Notes: generated by a model from the sequence alone, not told the origin. A stretch of 64,000 bases of DNA from Cristatella mucedo (GCA_009760855.2 WPIO01000014.1:5624001-5688000), one strand, 5' to 3'; shown: positions 11,153 to 42,479, numbered from the stretch's first letter. Translations and numbers: made by a program.

Positions 11153-14100
11153 CTTCTCAATGAATCCTTAATTTGTTCTCTAGTGCTACGATGTCTCTTT
11201 GGCGTTGTGCACTAGGGACTAAATAAATTCTAATTCGGCGCTCAAAAGCTGTTATCCAAGGTTGGTGGTGGTTGATATTTAGTGCACAGGCGGCCAACTA
11301 AGCGTCGGTCTGTCGCTCCAAGCACGAATGCCACCCATTCGTCATTGATTCGGTTCGAGCAAGGACGTGACTTGTAGGTAGATCTTGAATGCAAGAGAAT
11401 TGAGTATCTGAATTGAATAATTTGGTTCGGTTAAACCGCAAGAAAGTTAGTTTCATCCCTTCATCTTTATCGAATTTCGCTCTTCTAGTTTGCATACAAG
11501 CGCACAAGCCTTTGCAGTAAAATGGAAGCCGAAACTACAAATCGCTGCAATTTTATTTTTAAAGATGCAATTTGTTTAATAATGCGTGAGTTGACAGCTT
11601 AACTTGCTTATCTCTTCTTAATTGGCCTTTCTATATCTCATGTAACGTAATGTAATGTCATGTCATGTATTTCCGCCTGTAACTCTACAAAGCCGCAATA
11701 ACTAAGAGATTTATGCAAGATATTTTTCTGTAGCCCACTAACAGATTAAGCGGCTTTCGGTACGCATTCGATGGCTAACAGACTTCATCTCACGCAACAA
11801 AGAGAAAGTGAGAAGCATAGATGAGTCAGGAGAGCAGTTGAGGTAGTGAGTAGCACGGATATAGCAGCTCAGGACCGCTAGAAAGGATGTGCCATAGTCG
11901 GTAGCAGGAGATTAGATGTCGGAATTGTGGAAGTGAATTCTGCAGTCTAGGATCTGCAGAGCAAAAGCTTCTGTTACCAACGGTCATTAGGGAGAGGAAT
12001 GAAATAGATAATGTATTGTCTATAGAGGATCCGGAGGCACGAAGAGGCTGAACATGGTGCAGAAGTTTAGCTTGGTATGAAGGAGCCAAGCCGTGGCGGG
12101 CCTTGTTGGTCAGATAAGAACTTTTCTCTATATCCGTCGATCAACCGGTATCCATCCTGGCTCTTCCAGCATAGGAGACACATCGTCAAATCTCTGAGAT
12201 TTGTATAATCTTGCAGCCATTTGCATTACTAGCTGCAGTGTCCTAGTAGCTTTTTTCGGGAGCTCAGCTAAGCGATGATCTAGTCGAGAAACAACTAAGG
12301 AGATAGTTAATTTTTTTAACCACACTGGTAGGCAGTACCTAATCTTAGATAGGAACTGTATACCCCACCACCTACAATGACAGCAACCCCACCACCTACC
12401 TTGTCAAGCCACATGGACTGAAAGAATGAGAACCCGATGGGGTGATCTCAGTCACAGCAGGGGTCATCCAAATCTCGACCAGCAGAAATGCTAACCTGAT
12501 TGCAGATGTTTAGCCCCTCATTGTAGCGAGCGGACATTTAACAGGCTTTCCCATGCCTGCTGGCGGCCGATACGAAATAGTGCCGTATTACGATGATACC
12601 CATAGTATTTGCCGGCCGACTGCAGGTCCGGGTAGACTATTCACTTACTGATGGTTTAACGCTTTCAAGCAAAGCATTATCTGCGTGAAGCCTATCGAGT
12701 GGCTTGCACACGTGGGCGGCGTGTAGCCGGGGCTGCAAATGCCGCGACGCTTCTGCTGCGGGGACTTTTCACCTCTGCGCCAGCTCTGCGCCAGCTACGA
12801 TCGCAACGGCACTCACGGGTGCTCCTCGATCATGCTCTGGGACTCCTCGTCGTGCGCTCGATCGCTGCGTCGATCGTGCGCTAGCGAACGACCTGTTCGT
12901 CTACTTCAGATGTGAAGCCTGCTAACATTCTGGCGAACTGCAGCGGCGACTTCAAGCTGGCCGACTTTGGGTGCAGCGTCTGCTTGGCAAACAGGGACGA
13001 CGCGACGGTCACGGCGTGCGTCGGGACTCGCGCCTACATGTCGGTAAGCAGTAGCGGACGCACGCGAGTGCGAACGAGTGGACCGCACGCGCACAGGAGG
13101 CGGTCGCTTTGCCACGCTCACGCGCGAGCTGCTGAAAGTCCGAGCTCTGGGCTCGGGTCTCGCCGTTTCGACGCCGCCGCCGTTGGCTGACGCACGGCCC
13201 ACGCGCCTCGCGGGCAAAGCCCGAGCGCATTCAGGGCTCGGCTTACGCGGCCACCTGCGACTCGTGGAGCCTCGGCCTGTCGCTGCTCGAGCTCGCCACC
13301 GGTCGCTACCCGTACCCTCGGCTGAAAGAACGGGACTCGGAGAGAATCTTCGCGAACGACACATCCGGGTCGCATCTTCGCGCTTCGCTCGAGGGCACTC
13401 GCCTACCACCAGGTCAGTGAGCTCGAGCGGACCGTCGCCTACCCTGTCGTGCCGCTTGCCGGGCGCAGAGTGCGCTCGACTCTTGCAGAGGCAGACGTCG
13501 TGAGTCGTTCGCCCGCACCACGCGACCGCACCGTCGGTCTCACGGTCGCCGTCGCACGGTGCGAGCGAACGAGCGGTTCGAGCGAGAGACCTCGCGCTGT
13601 TGAGGCGCCATTCTTCGCCCTAGAAGAACTCTTTGTAGGTATCGTTAGTGTAATTAATTTGTTTAGCTCCCTAAGAGAACTTAATCTCTATTCAGGCGCT
13701 TCGCATACGCGACGGGGCTCGAGCCCACGACCGCGGCCCGATCTCGGTCGGGGCGAGCTCCTTAAACACTTGGCCAAACCAGCGTCGTTTGCATCTTGCT
13801 CTTGTTTTCTGCTTCAGCGCGTATATATAGCGCTGTCTGTACACACTACGCCTGCGCTGGGTAAGCTGCTAGAGAGGTTCGGACGTGCTGCTGCCGTGCG
13901 AGCAACCATCGCCGCTCACCCTGCTTCACGATTTGCTTTTTTGTCCTTCTGCAGGCATCTAGGTACCGCGGTCTGTGCTTGAGAAACTCCCACTTTCGCT
14001 TTAGTAAGAGCGAGCGTTGCTTAGGTTTGCTCATGAACCAGGATGGTCTGGAAGTTAATTCGGTGAGAATAAATTGATCAAGCGCCACTTCTGCTTTGAT

Positions 14101-15962
14101 TTAGCACAGAAGAGCGTTGAGGAGAGAAAAGACTCGGGGAAACTCTGTCAGTGCGAAAGCTTCTTCGATTTCATGGATGTCATTGTAAAAGGGGTGAGTA
14201 GCCACTCTCAGCCCCCTGAGACTTCCCGCCTGGTCGGCGAAATTTATTTTTTCCGATTTATTTCTGGTTAGCGGATCCACAGTCACAAGCACTGGATACA
14301 CACAGCAGCTTCAGGTGCAACGTCAATTTGTTTCGCTGCTTTCAGGAGAAATAATTATAATGATATATATTGTGAATTTCGGCGGGAGAGATGCAGGATA
14401 TTAGTACTGGATGAAATCGCACATCGCTTCGCCTCCAGCGAAGTAGATTTGTAAAAAACTAGGGAGCCGTTTTAAATAGAAATATACCTATACAGCTAGG
14501 CAAATAAACTAAATATATCATAAATACTATATATATAATTAGTGTCTGCATCAACCAAGCAATGCATGCCACCCTGACGAGACTATCTAAATAGACGACT
14601 GCTTAGACGGGATGGTGCTGAACTGCATGGATTTAAGTGCTCACATTGTAGATCTGGGCGGCAAATGCCCAGCGTGAGAAGAGTCGGAGCGGCCAAAGTG
14701 TGACCTTGGAAATACTCTCTAGCAGATGCAACAAGTTGATGCAGAGGAATTCGCCAGCAAAGACGCGTATTTGGGCCTAATCCTAACGTCGGAATCAAGA
14801 GCACTATTTAAGCATCTCTTTTGTACCTTAAGATATTGGCGAGTCAGTGCTCCGGGTAAGAATGAGGGTGCTGCTGGAAATGGAAAACGGAACTGCTGGA
14901 AAACGAATGTTAGACTTTTTGCAATATTTTATCTTGGGGTTGGAGTTCCAATTTTCGGTTCAAGTTGCCGAGAAAAATGTGGAGAATAAAAAAGCTGAGT
15001 TAACTTTAATAACGCATCCTATCGCCAGACCATTCCTTGTCCCAGTGAGAATGGCATAAGTTTTGTCGGTCGTTTTTTCAGCCGCCGTTGACTTTACCAC
15101 CAAACGTATTTTCCGAAGAGTTCTGCAACTTCATAGAAATGAGGTTAGTGTTTGCAGCATGAGCAACTGTTGTTTAATCAGCGCTCACAATATCACCTAT
15201 GATGATTCAGACTTTTTCGTGAATGCATGCTAAAGTGGCTTCAGCGCTGTCCTAATTTTGCTAGTACTTCAATGGGACGAGTATACACTCTTTTCTTCGC
15301 CGATGTTGCGAGTTTGCGTGCATGCACGTGTATCTCAACGAATATCGTAGGGTTAAGCATGCTTACGGTTGCCTATTCGCCTCATTCGCTTTCTGATCTC
15401 TGATTGCACCGAGATCGAGCATAACCTAGCAGCACCGAAATACCATTTTTAGCATGAAAAAGAACCCCACCGAGAGGATAAACCCAAGCAACTTGCAGGT
15501 AATTGAGGAAGTAGCTCGTACCGTGCTACAGACGCTGCTGGAATATATTCTGCCACGCTTTGAAGCTATGAGTTGTGTCGGCGGGAAGGTTCTGCCGATC
15601 GTCGGTCAGAATGAGTGATCTAGTATGACTAAAACTCATGTTTCGAAGGCCGGGGGGGGGGCGAAACAATCGAAGACAAAGAAATATTGCTTCCTCGATC
15701 TTGTGCTATGGTATCCTTTTGGGATTTGTAATATGTTACACAAATCCGGCTGCCGGTCAGCTAAATATTTTTGTGGGTGCATTCGTTCGCACTATGCAGT
15801 GATTAATTTGAAAAAGCAGCAATTCGGAATTGGCACATTTGAATGTTACGTTGTTTATTGGGCATATACACATTTTTTCAGACCCATCGGTTTACTATGG
15901 AGTGGGAGAAGTTTCCACTGGACACTGGCAACTACCTTCGAAGGATAATCGCTGGATTGTAG
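5935..15962 (+). CDS. MEK1/2-type dual-specificity MAP kinase kinase (split gene, 5' end missing)
   Basis: MAP2K1/2-family enzymes phosphorylate Thr and Tyr of ERK in the cytoplasm, acting between RAF and ERK. Exons seen: 5935-6115, 8285-8431, 9496-9573, 10576-10627, 12910-13043, 13220-13412, possibly 13489-13499, 14110-14193, 15082-15143, 15453-15498 and 15882-15962. All junctions have GT-AG borders and the phases agree, given the microexon. The visible protein is about 355 residues against about 393 for human MEK1. In visible numbering: KRLEEHL pre-kinase helix (5-11), glycine loop LGSGVSSAV (37-45), catalytic Lys60, alpha-C Glu77, [10 protein letters not shown] (151-160), DFG (171-173), [10 protein letters not shown], a variable insert (about 225-280), then [10 protein letters not shown] and KNPTERI. 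MEK1-like wording at each exon favours MEK1/2 over MKK3/4/5/6/7. Oddities: the third glycine of the loop is Ser, and the activation segment lacks the paired Ser sites. The N-terminal docking exon was not found. Confidence 0.87.
6262..6365 (-). mobile_element. L2 3' tail remnant
   Basis: Read on the minus strand, this shows the family's terminal hairpin (AAAGTGCC arm, GAGATTGAGTTCTCTGAGG loop side) and a degenerate ATT-rich tail. No coding sequence remains. Confidence 0.75.
6425..6850 (-). mobile_element. Second LINE family, decayed 3' fragment
   Basis: Minus-strand sequence parallels the fragments at 11640-12325 and 54040-54555 (shared blocks GAAAGTGAGAAGC, CAGCTCAGGACCG). This family ends with an AGCGCTATATAAA-type 3' end, also typical of the L2 clade. 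The reading frame is heavily broken. Confidence 0.6.
7838..7905. repeat. (GATAGA)n-like purine repeat
   Basis: Imperfect tandem GATAGA/GGATATAGA units lie on the plus strand inside a MEK intron. Confidence 0.8.
8285..8431 (+). CDS. MEK exon: beta3 to alpha-C to beta5
   Basis: 49 codons, phase 0 at both ends, acceptor TTTTATTACAG and donor ATG|GTAAGT. It includes IAIAELEAL (alpha-C, with the Glu that pairs with the catalytic Lys) and [20 protein letters not shown], matching the MEK1 segment YIVGFYGAF...ICMEHM. Confidence 0.93.
8432..9495 (+). other. MEK intron, 1.06 kb
   Basis: Donor GTAAGT and acceptor CTGCTACAG. I see no mobile element, repeat or conserved structure in it. Confidence 0.7.
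9496..9573 (+). CDS. MEK exon: alpha-D region
   Basis: 26 codons, phase 0/0. [20 protein letters not shown] aligns with the MEK1 stretch [20 protein letters not shown]. Acceptor TGCTACAG, donor GCC|GTAAGT. Confidence 0.93.
9574..10575 (+). other. MEK intron, 1.0 kb
   Basis: Donor GTAAGT and acceptor CCGTTTTTCAG. No repeat family or conserved element is recognised within it. Confidence 0.7.
10576..10627 (+). CDS. MEK exon: alpha-E and HRD
   Basis: 52 nt ending in phase 1 (CAC AGA G|GTAAGT). It encodes [17 protein letters not shown]; the Asp of HRD is completed by the first two bases of the next exon at 12910, as required. Confidence 0.93.
10818..10842. repeat. Poly-C / poly-G inverted repeat
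   Basis: A run of about 11 C is separated from a run of about 9 G by a short ACCAGT-type spacer, giving a near-perfect GC hairpin. Such tracts are also prone to length error in assemblies. Confidence 0.8.
11116..11152. repeat. (GA)n microsatellite
   Basis: About 18 uninterrupted GA units within a MEK intron. The Ser-Leu minus-strand ORF over it is an artefact. Confidence 0.95.
11640..12325 (-). mobile_element. Second LINE family, 3' ORF2 fragment
   Basis: Minus-strand frames give pieces such as [16 protein letters not shown] and [15 protein letters not shown], the C-terminal ORF2 region seen again at 54040-54555 and 57905-58385. The frame is broken by several stops. The 3' end carries TAATG/TCATG-type repeats (11641-11670). 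Confidence 0.75.
12910..13043 (+). CDS. MEK exon: catalytic loop, DFG and activation segment
   Basis: 134 nt: two bases finish the HRD aspartate, then 44 codons. Visible: [21 protein letters not shown] and [10 protein letters not shown], with donor TCG|GTAAGC. Between DFG and VGTR lie 15 residues where MEK1 has 12, and neither activation-loop serine (S218, S222 in MEK1) is at its usual spacing; threonines occur nearby (ATVTAC). The exon is far richer in GC than upstream exons. Confidence 0.92.
13044..13219 (+). other. MEK intron, 176 bp, CpG-rich
   Basis: Donor GTAAGC and acceptor GCGGGCAAAG, a weak acceptor without a clear pyrimidine tract. The placement is supported by MS|PE continuity of the protein across the junction. 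Confidence 0.75.
13220..13412 (+). CDS. MEK exon: P+1 loop, alpha-F, start of insert
   Basis: 193 nt ending in phase 1. [20 protein letters not shown] and [13 protein letters not shown] align with MEK1 [20 protein letters not shown] and SLVEMAVGRYPIP. The following [20 protein letters not shown] occupies the variable MEK insert. Donor CCACCAG|GTCAGT. Confidence 0.9.
13489..13499 (+). CDS. Putative 11-nt MEK microexon
   Basis: The exon ending 13412 leaves phase 1, while the next clear exon (14110) starts at phase 0. A segment of length 2 mod 3 is therefore needed between them. An 11-nt piece bounded by CTCTTGCAG and GTC|GTGAGT fits exactly and would add codons for Glu-Ala-Asp-Val. Inference from phase and splice signals only. 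Confidence 0.4.
13651..13783 (-). mobile_element. tRNA-derived SINE (family 1)
   Basis: On the minus strand: tRNA-like head (GGCCAAGTGTTTAAGGAGCTC, box A region), box-B-like GGGCTCGAGCCCC, then a tail with GAAGCGCCTGAATAGAGATT, the same terminal hairpin as the L2 LINE. It lies in the MEK intron before the exon at 14110. Confidence 0.8.
14110..14193 (+). CDS. MEK exon: end of insert and alpha-G
   Basis: 28 codons, phase 0/0, acceptor TGATTTAGCACAG and donor [25 protein letters not shown] matches MEK1 MAIFELLDYIVNE. Confidence 0.9.
14194..15081 (+). other. MEK intron, 0.89 kb
   Basis: Donor GTGAGT and acceptor CGTTTTTTCAG. It is AT-rich and shows no element that I can identify. Confidence 0.65.
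15082..15143 (+). CDS. MEK exon: alpha-G to alpha-H
   Basis: 62 nt ending in phase 2. [20 protein letters not shown] aligns with MEK1 [20 protein letters not shown]. Donor ATGAG|GTTAGT. Confidence 0.92.
15453..15498 (+). CDS. MEK exon: docking/DVD region start
   Basis: 46 nt; its first base completes Ser, then [15 protein letters not shown], matching MEK1 LIKNPAERADLKQLM. Acceptor CCATTTTTAG, donor CAG|GTAATT. In this family the segment belongs to the docking surface for upstream MAP3Ks. Confidence 0.92.
15882..15962 (+). CDS. MEK terminal exon
   Basis: 27 codons including TAG at 15960-15962. [19 protein letters not shown] corresponds to the MEK1 segment HAFIKRSDAEEVDFAGWL; the protein stops soon after, shorter than vertebrate MEK1. 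Acceptor CATTTTTTCAG. Confidence 0.9.
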   Translation, partial: THRFTMEWEKFPLDTGNYLRRIIAGL

Positions 15963-16319
15963 CTTCACGTTTAACGGCTGCTCGACGACCCTCACACTTA
16001 CAGAGACGAAATGTAGGACAATTTTTAAGGAGGATCTGTTGCATTACTGCCAGATTACAATGGGAGCCGGTTGCCAATGTATCTTTGCACCATAAAATAC
16101 TCGGAAAATGCTTATTATGATTAGAACAGTCATATAAAGTTAACGCTTTACTCTTGAAACATCACATTTGTTCTATATTTGCGGGTCATTCTGATATCAT
16201 ATTCTTTGGTCGTGCACCCATGATACTTCCAATTTTCAGGGTATTCTATTCTTTAGTCATGCATTGTACAGTCTTTCCGAGTTTCTCAGTCGTTCGCATG
16301 CAATGTCACTAAGCCGCCA

Positions 16320-16460
16320 AACTGGTTTGGCCTAGTGGTTAAGCTGCTCCACCTGACCAAGGTTTGGCCGAAATAGTGGGCTCAAGCCCCGAGGCATATG
16401 TGAAGCGCTTGAATAGAGATTAATTTCTCTTAGGGAGCTCAACAAATAAATTATATTTAT
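16320..16460 (+). mobile_element. tRNA-derived SINE (family 1)
   Basis: Head TGGTTTGGCCTAGTGGTTAA (box A-like), box B-like GGGCTCAAGCCCC, then GAAGCGCTTGAATAGAGATT and an AAATAAATTATATTTAT end. It shares both head and L2-like tail with the copies at 13651, 20552, 54571 and 57771. Confidence 0.85.
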
Positions 16461-16704
16461 TTATACTTATGATAAAAGAGGGTATGCAACACGGCTAAAT
16501 GCCGCTCATATTGTTAATGGCAGCCGAGAACATGTGAGAACAGTACAAAAATTGAATTGAGTGAACGATATAACAATGTAGTGAATCATATATTTTAATG
16601 GCACCTTAGCGAAACTAATGAACTAAACCTCTTTCTGGGGTATTTGATATGAATTGGAACGAAAGGGGGTTGAGATAAACAGCAAAAAAGGTGTATCATA
16701 ATAT

Positions 16705-16790
16705 TAATAATAATAATAAATGTGGTATAGTGCCTTCATATAAGTCAATATCTTTCCAGGCACTTTACATCGGCTGTATCGTACAGCCAT
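16705..16790 (-). mobile_element. L2-like 3' tail, diverged
   Basis: ATT repeats then a degraded hairpin (CAGGCACTTTACATCGGCTG on the plus strand) as in other inverted L2 tails. No coding sequence remains. Confidence 0.6.
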
Positions 16791-17645
16791 GCAGTCAAAG
16801 GCGGTAGCATTAACAGCAGCAGCAGTAGCAGAAAAGTGAGTGATGCAGACAGCAGACGGCGAACAAGGAACGGCAGCAGATCATGCAGCTCAAACTGCCA
16901 CGGATTCTTTTAAAAGCCGCCATGATGCCAACGAGCTTTTCAGATGCCAACCTGTATTACACATTTACTGTAGCCTCGGCATTGCTACTTTCGCCGGCAT
17001 TTATTTTTTTTTATCACTTCAGTAGTGACAGCTATCTGCTGGCCACTTACACATTCATCGGATGTGCCCAGTGCATGCCACAGCGTAAGCATGTAAAAAA
17101 GAGCAAAGAAAAGAACAAGTTTCAGTACGATTTTGGTAAAATACTTTCGCGGAGGAGCTGCGACTCTTGCCAATCAACTGCGGCACGGTCATCTGGCTGC
17201 TTCGAGGTCACTCGGCCGTCTCGGATGACCACCAAGGACCTCCGCAAAAAGTGTCAACAATAAGAAAAACATGAGCAGACGCGTCAAGACGGCGCGTGTG
17301 GACACATGGTGTACCCCTTGATCCTGTGCTACATCCTTTCTAACACGACTGGTTAAGGAAAGGCGTCACTGTCAGATCATTCCTAGCAGCAAGCCGATGC
17401 TGAAGGTTAACTCAGGACAGCAGGCAGAGAAAGTTGTCTACACGCACAGTGATCAAGCAAACAGGCTGGGGGTTTGGCCGACATGCATGCCATTCGAATA
17501 ATGGAGCATCAGTTTCTTAGTGTGTATTGGAAAAGGCTTACTTTTTAGTCGGTGCCACTAATAATACAAGCAGTATATCTGACACAAGTTTAATGCCACA
17601 CAAGTTTAGTCCTTATACACAACATGCTTCCCTCAAGATGACAAG

Positions 17646-38539
<20,894 letters not shown>

Positions 38540-39504
38540 AGCGTAGGGCTCAGCGATCACGTCCTCTGTAATTTGTACAGCCCGCTGCTAGGCAATTCGG
38601 TCAAGGTCATCCTTGAATTTCGGCAATCCGCATCCGATGACTAAAACAAGACAAAATGATCGGCTATTATACATTTATCTGTGTATTTTATTTTATTTTA
38701 ATGAGGTGAGTGTATGGCTTCAGCTTTCGAAATTTCAGGATTTGCTGCGATTTGTAGGCGAGGCAAGTGTATGCAGACGGCACATGCCTGGAGCACTTGC
38801 CGGCTAGGTATGGTAGATATGGATTAAAATAATAATGAATATATATGTGGTCTGTGGGGTTTATCCCAAATATTCAAAGCACTCACTAGAATCTTAGTGG
38901 CTCAGGTTGGTAAAACCTAACTGTATAATCTATCGGCTATAAAAAGGAGAAAGCAAGAAGTCAAATGAAGCTATGAAGACTCTTGAAATAGTCCAACCAC
39001 CAGAAGCATTTAGATACGCGAAAAATACTGACACGTGTCGTGCAGTATAATCCACCCAAAAAATTAAAAGAATAGATTAAATGGTTATGAGATAATGAGA
39101 AAAACTTGATATGCTTGCATTGTATTAAGAGCAGCCGTCGCTCACCGGCTTCTCGGATAATACCTACCGACACTTAGTGGGTGTTGATTCAAAAGAGATA
39201 AAGTTGTAATACCGCACACATTATTTCTCTAAGGACAACTTTCGGCATTTATTATTTATTTCTTTGCTCCAAAAGGCTATGCGAAACCAGAATTGCTATT
39301 GGTCATAAGGCAGTAGTAATATTATTTCCATAAGGTCTTCGAACGACGATTTCTGAATGTAATGGGGTATCGTATACCTTAGGCAGAATCTTAGAAACTC
39401 ACTTTAACCATACGGAAATTGCACAGTGATTTCACCTATTAATTCACGAAAATTGAGAGGGAACATAAAGTGAGCTGTATACAGTTCACCATCATACAGC
39501 GCAT

Positions 39505-39615
39505 GAGGAAATAATACTAATAATAATAATAATAATGCACTTGATAAAGCGCCCCAGAGAACTTAATCTCTTTCTAGGCGCTTTACATTTGCTGCAAAGG
39601 GAAATGCAGAATTAC
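39505..39615 (-). mobile_element. L2 3' tail
   Basis: (AAT)n then the inverted hairpin GCGCCCCAGAGAACTTAATC and GCGCTTTACATTTGCTGCAA. Confidence 0.85.
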
Positions 39616-40044
39616 TTTGGCACAGACTCTTGTCCTGAGGTGGTGACGAAATCAGTACACAGAGTCACTTGAACGTCTAAGATCATAAAATGATCATCAT
39701 TCACAGCTAAAAAGTAAGAGCCCAAATTCCATCAATACATTTGATCACCAAGATAATTACGAATTTAGATCTCCTAAAGAAACGTAATCGGGAGAACGAT
39801 TCGGCGATTCTTTGTCTTAGAGGCTTAGTTTTGTTAAGGAAAGTTGGTATCAGGGTCGTTCCGGATTGTCACAAATATGAATGGTTTATTGCTGTGGCGA
39901 TCAGACTTTTAGGCGGGAAATTTTCATCGGTCATGTCAGAGTGGATCAGTGCTTGGAGCGAGATAGCAACGATCCAAAATAATTCCTAATCAGTCGTCGC
40001 AACTGAGTACCGGCTGTCTGACTCAGGTCGCAAACTCGTGTCTC

Positions 40045-40150
40045 TAGATAACCTCTGATCCTTTAGAGACCCTGCCTTCAGTTCGTATGCTTCCAAGGCC
40101 AGGAACTCACTCTCGAATGACGAAATCTCCAGACTTGAGATTCGTGAAGC
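40045..40150 (+). mobile_element. L2 ORF2 C-terminal scrap
   Basis: The frame resembles the SFGDRAFSSYAPKAWNSL region of other copies (here RDPAFSSYASKARNSL). Confidence 0.65.
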
Positions 40151-40724
40151 TTACTATCGGCTGCATGTAGCTCAATCACAATTTCAAATTACACCACCGA
40201 CCGAGTTGTGGTTCTCTGTGCATGGCTCAGATCGCTGGGCTTGCTGGCACACTGCAAGTGCAGGCAGACAGATAGCCTAGGGACAGACCGGTGCACGGCT
40301 GTGGTCTGACGGCTGTGGTATATCCACAGGCCGGCTTTGTCCTCCCGCCAACTCACGGGATGAGTTGTGGCTGGGAGGGAGTGGGGTAGGAGGGAACGTC
40401 AACCTGGCAGAGAGAGTGGTGTCTGGGGGAGCGCTGCAGGCGCACACGCGAATATACGTTCCTGCGAACCAGCTTCGGTGTTCTGCCTGCGCCCGAGTAC
40501 GTACTCAGTTGGAAGAGCATTGTTTAACCAACACGAGTGTCGAGCGTTTCTACCGAATACGGTATTCTGTTTAAAAATCCCTGAAAGAGTGGACTGCAAA
40601 GTACTTTTAGCCCTAAAAGTGGGTGGGTGTAGCAACACCATGTTGACGGAGCTGGCCTGCCGTCAAATAGAGCTTTGAAGTAGACCTTCTCGATGATGGC
40701 TCAGTGGAGCACCTTAAAATTTAG

Positions 40725-40790
40725 AAGGTACACTAAGGCATTCGCTTTTCACGACCCAAGTCGTGGTTCAGATCCTGCTGGGGCAAGCTT
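40725..40790 (+). mobile_element. Family-2 SINE head, partial
   Basis: GCTTTTCACGACCCAAGTCG, a near match to the head of the 55655 copy, followed by GGTTCAGATCC (degraded box B). Confidence 0.55.
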
Positions 40791-41097
40791 TTACTGCCCG
40801 ACACATGCTGGATGCTAGCAGCTAGTGCTGATAACGATAATAAGTTTACTGGAGCGCAGGCTGAGCAGAGCTTGGACTTGAATGATGCAACGCCAATGCA
40901 GGTGTTGACAGAAGCATATTCGAGATTTTCGGTGCAGACGAGCTGGAGGCCTATTTACCGAATTATATCAATTTTGCGTGAGAAGCGGCAAGATGACAGG
41001 CAGCCGAGGGTCGGGTGGTGCGAGAGCACACAGGATCATGGAGGTTGAATTGGCACGCGGATGCAAGCAAGCAAAGCGACTTTTACCATAGAGAGAA

Positions 41098-41265
41098 GAT
41101 CTTGAAGTCAATTCGAAGTTTGACAGTTGGCCAGTCAAGCTCAGACAGAAGCGGTGTGATGTCGCAGCTAGGCCGTTGCCACAAGGTCGGATTAGCTGCT
41201 GAGTTTTACACTGGCTACAGTCGATTTTACACCAGTTACAGTCGAAGGCACAGGCCTGGGGTCAC
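41098..41265 (-). mobile_element. L2 ORF2 fragment
   Basis: The plus strand parallels 51195-51330 (CTTGAAGTCAATTCG, then AGAAGCGGTGTGATGTCGCA) with small insertions. Minus-strand coding is broken. Confidence 0.7.
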
Positions 41266-42369
41266 TTTAAAAAGAGAATTGCAGTAATTTAGGACGCCAC
41301 AAACGCACGAATCAGTTGCTCTTCTGCGGCTATATCATTGATGATGTTCATTCAGCAACCGAGTACTCTCAATATTTTTTTTACTTCAAAGTGCTGCTTA
41401 TCAACAAACACATTTTTAGGGTAACGAGTGGTTCACAATTATTCGAGGAAGCCACTGCGGCCTAGCCAAGTTGCTTGAGCAGCCCCTCCGAGTCAGATGT
41501 CAGCCTCGCGACACTCACAATTATTGACAGACTCGGGCAACTTCAAAACTCAGCCCACATTTAAGAGTCCAGCACACTTTAAATGTTCAGCCCCTTGGTA
41601 AAATTGTTCAGTCCCCATGGAGAATTTTTGGACCTTGGCCGTCTGGTTAGACTTGAACAAGGGTGTATAGAACCGATCGCAAGCATCCTGATATAAATGT
41701 CAGCTAAAATTAGCTGGGTTAAACGAACGACAGATGGCTTCTTTCCAATCTGTGTACTGGTGCTTCATTTTTTTCATTTTTTTTACAAGAGTAGATCTAA
41801 AGAATGAGTCAGCAGACCAATATAATCAGTATTTGATAAAAATTTAAGTACTAAATCATGCTAAGGCATTAGCTATATCACACCAGCAAATTCTTTTAAT
41901 CGGTGTGCATCTGGACAACTCTAAGCCTGTATGTATGCAGTTGTAGACTGGGCTTTCGTACAAAGAAAAGGTCAAACCGATGGGCTTATCGCTGGTGCTT
42001 TTTAATCGAACTCAAGTGATTATACACCGGTTTGCATGGTATCAGTTGCCTGAAATTTATTATTATTTACCACTTATAAATCGCAAATGATGATTTATAC
42101 TGCATTTCCGTTACTACATAATTCAAACAGTACGTCTACTTTAGATGCAAACTGGAAGATTGGGATAAGACATGAATACCACATAGGGTATGCAAGCTGT
42201 GTAATGAATTTGAGGCGTTGTTTAAAAGTAAAAAAAAATGCATGCCATTTGGAGTACCGATGATTTGGAGAGAACAAACTGACCATGCTCTGGATTGTTA
42301 TTTCGGCATCTTTAACTTACAGGGCTTCAGCAAGAAGAATAAGCATAACATTGAATATTCAAATTTAAC

Positions 42370-42472
42370 ATCCCACTCACCATTCGATCGCATTTCCTTT
42401 GCAGCAAATGTAAAGCACCTAGAAATAAATTGAGTTATCTGAGGGTGCTTTATCAAGTGTATTATTATTATT
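42370..42472 (+). mobile_element. L2 3' tail
   Basis: CATTTCCTTTGCAGCAAATG, hairpin, then (TTA)n, ending directly at the next feature. Confidence 0.85.
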
Positions 42473-42479
42473 ACCGTCA

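Larger units (their letters stand above)
10628..12909 (+). other. MEK intron, 2.3 kb, with poly-C/poly-G palindrome, (GA)n and a LINE fragment
   Basis: It contains a C-tract/G-tract inverted repeat at 10818-10842, (GA)n at 11116-11152, and a second-family LINE fragment on the minus strand at 11640-12325. The 3' 250 bp is GC-rich and runs into the next exon; the acceptor is CGTCTACTTCAG. Confidence 0.75.
15963..17645. other. Tail-to-tail spacer between MEK and the coiled-coil gene
   Basis: The two genes converge here. Contents are a family-1 SINE (16320-16460) and a diverged L2-like 3' tail (16705-16790). ORFs at 16840-17263 show no recognisable family features. A T-rich run near 17000 reads as AATAAA-containing sequence on the minus strand and could serve the coiled-coil gene's 3' end. 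Confidence 0.6.

Noticed and set aside
12906-13409. 167-aa minus-strand ORF in the GC-rich MEK region
   Set aside because: Antisense to two well-supported kinase exons; openness results from high GC.
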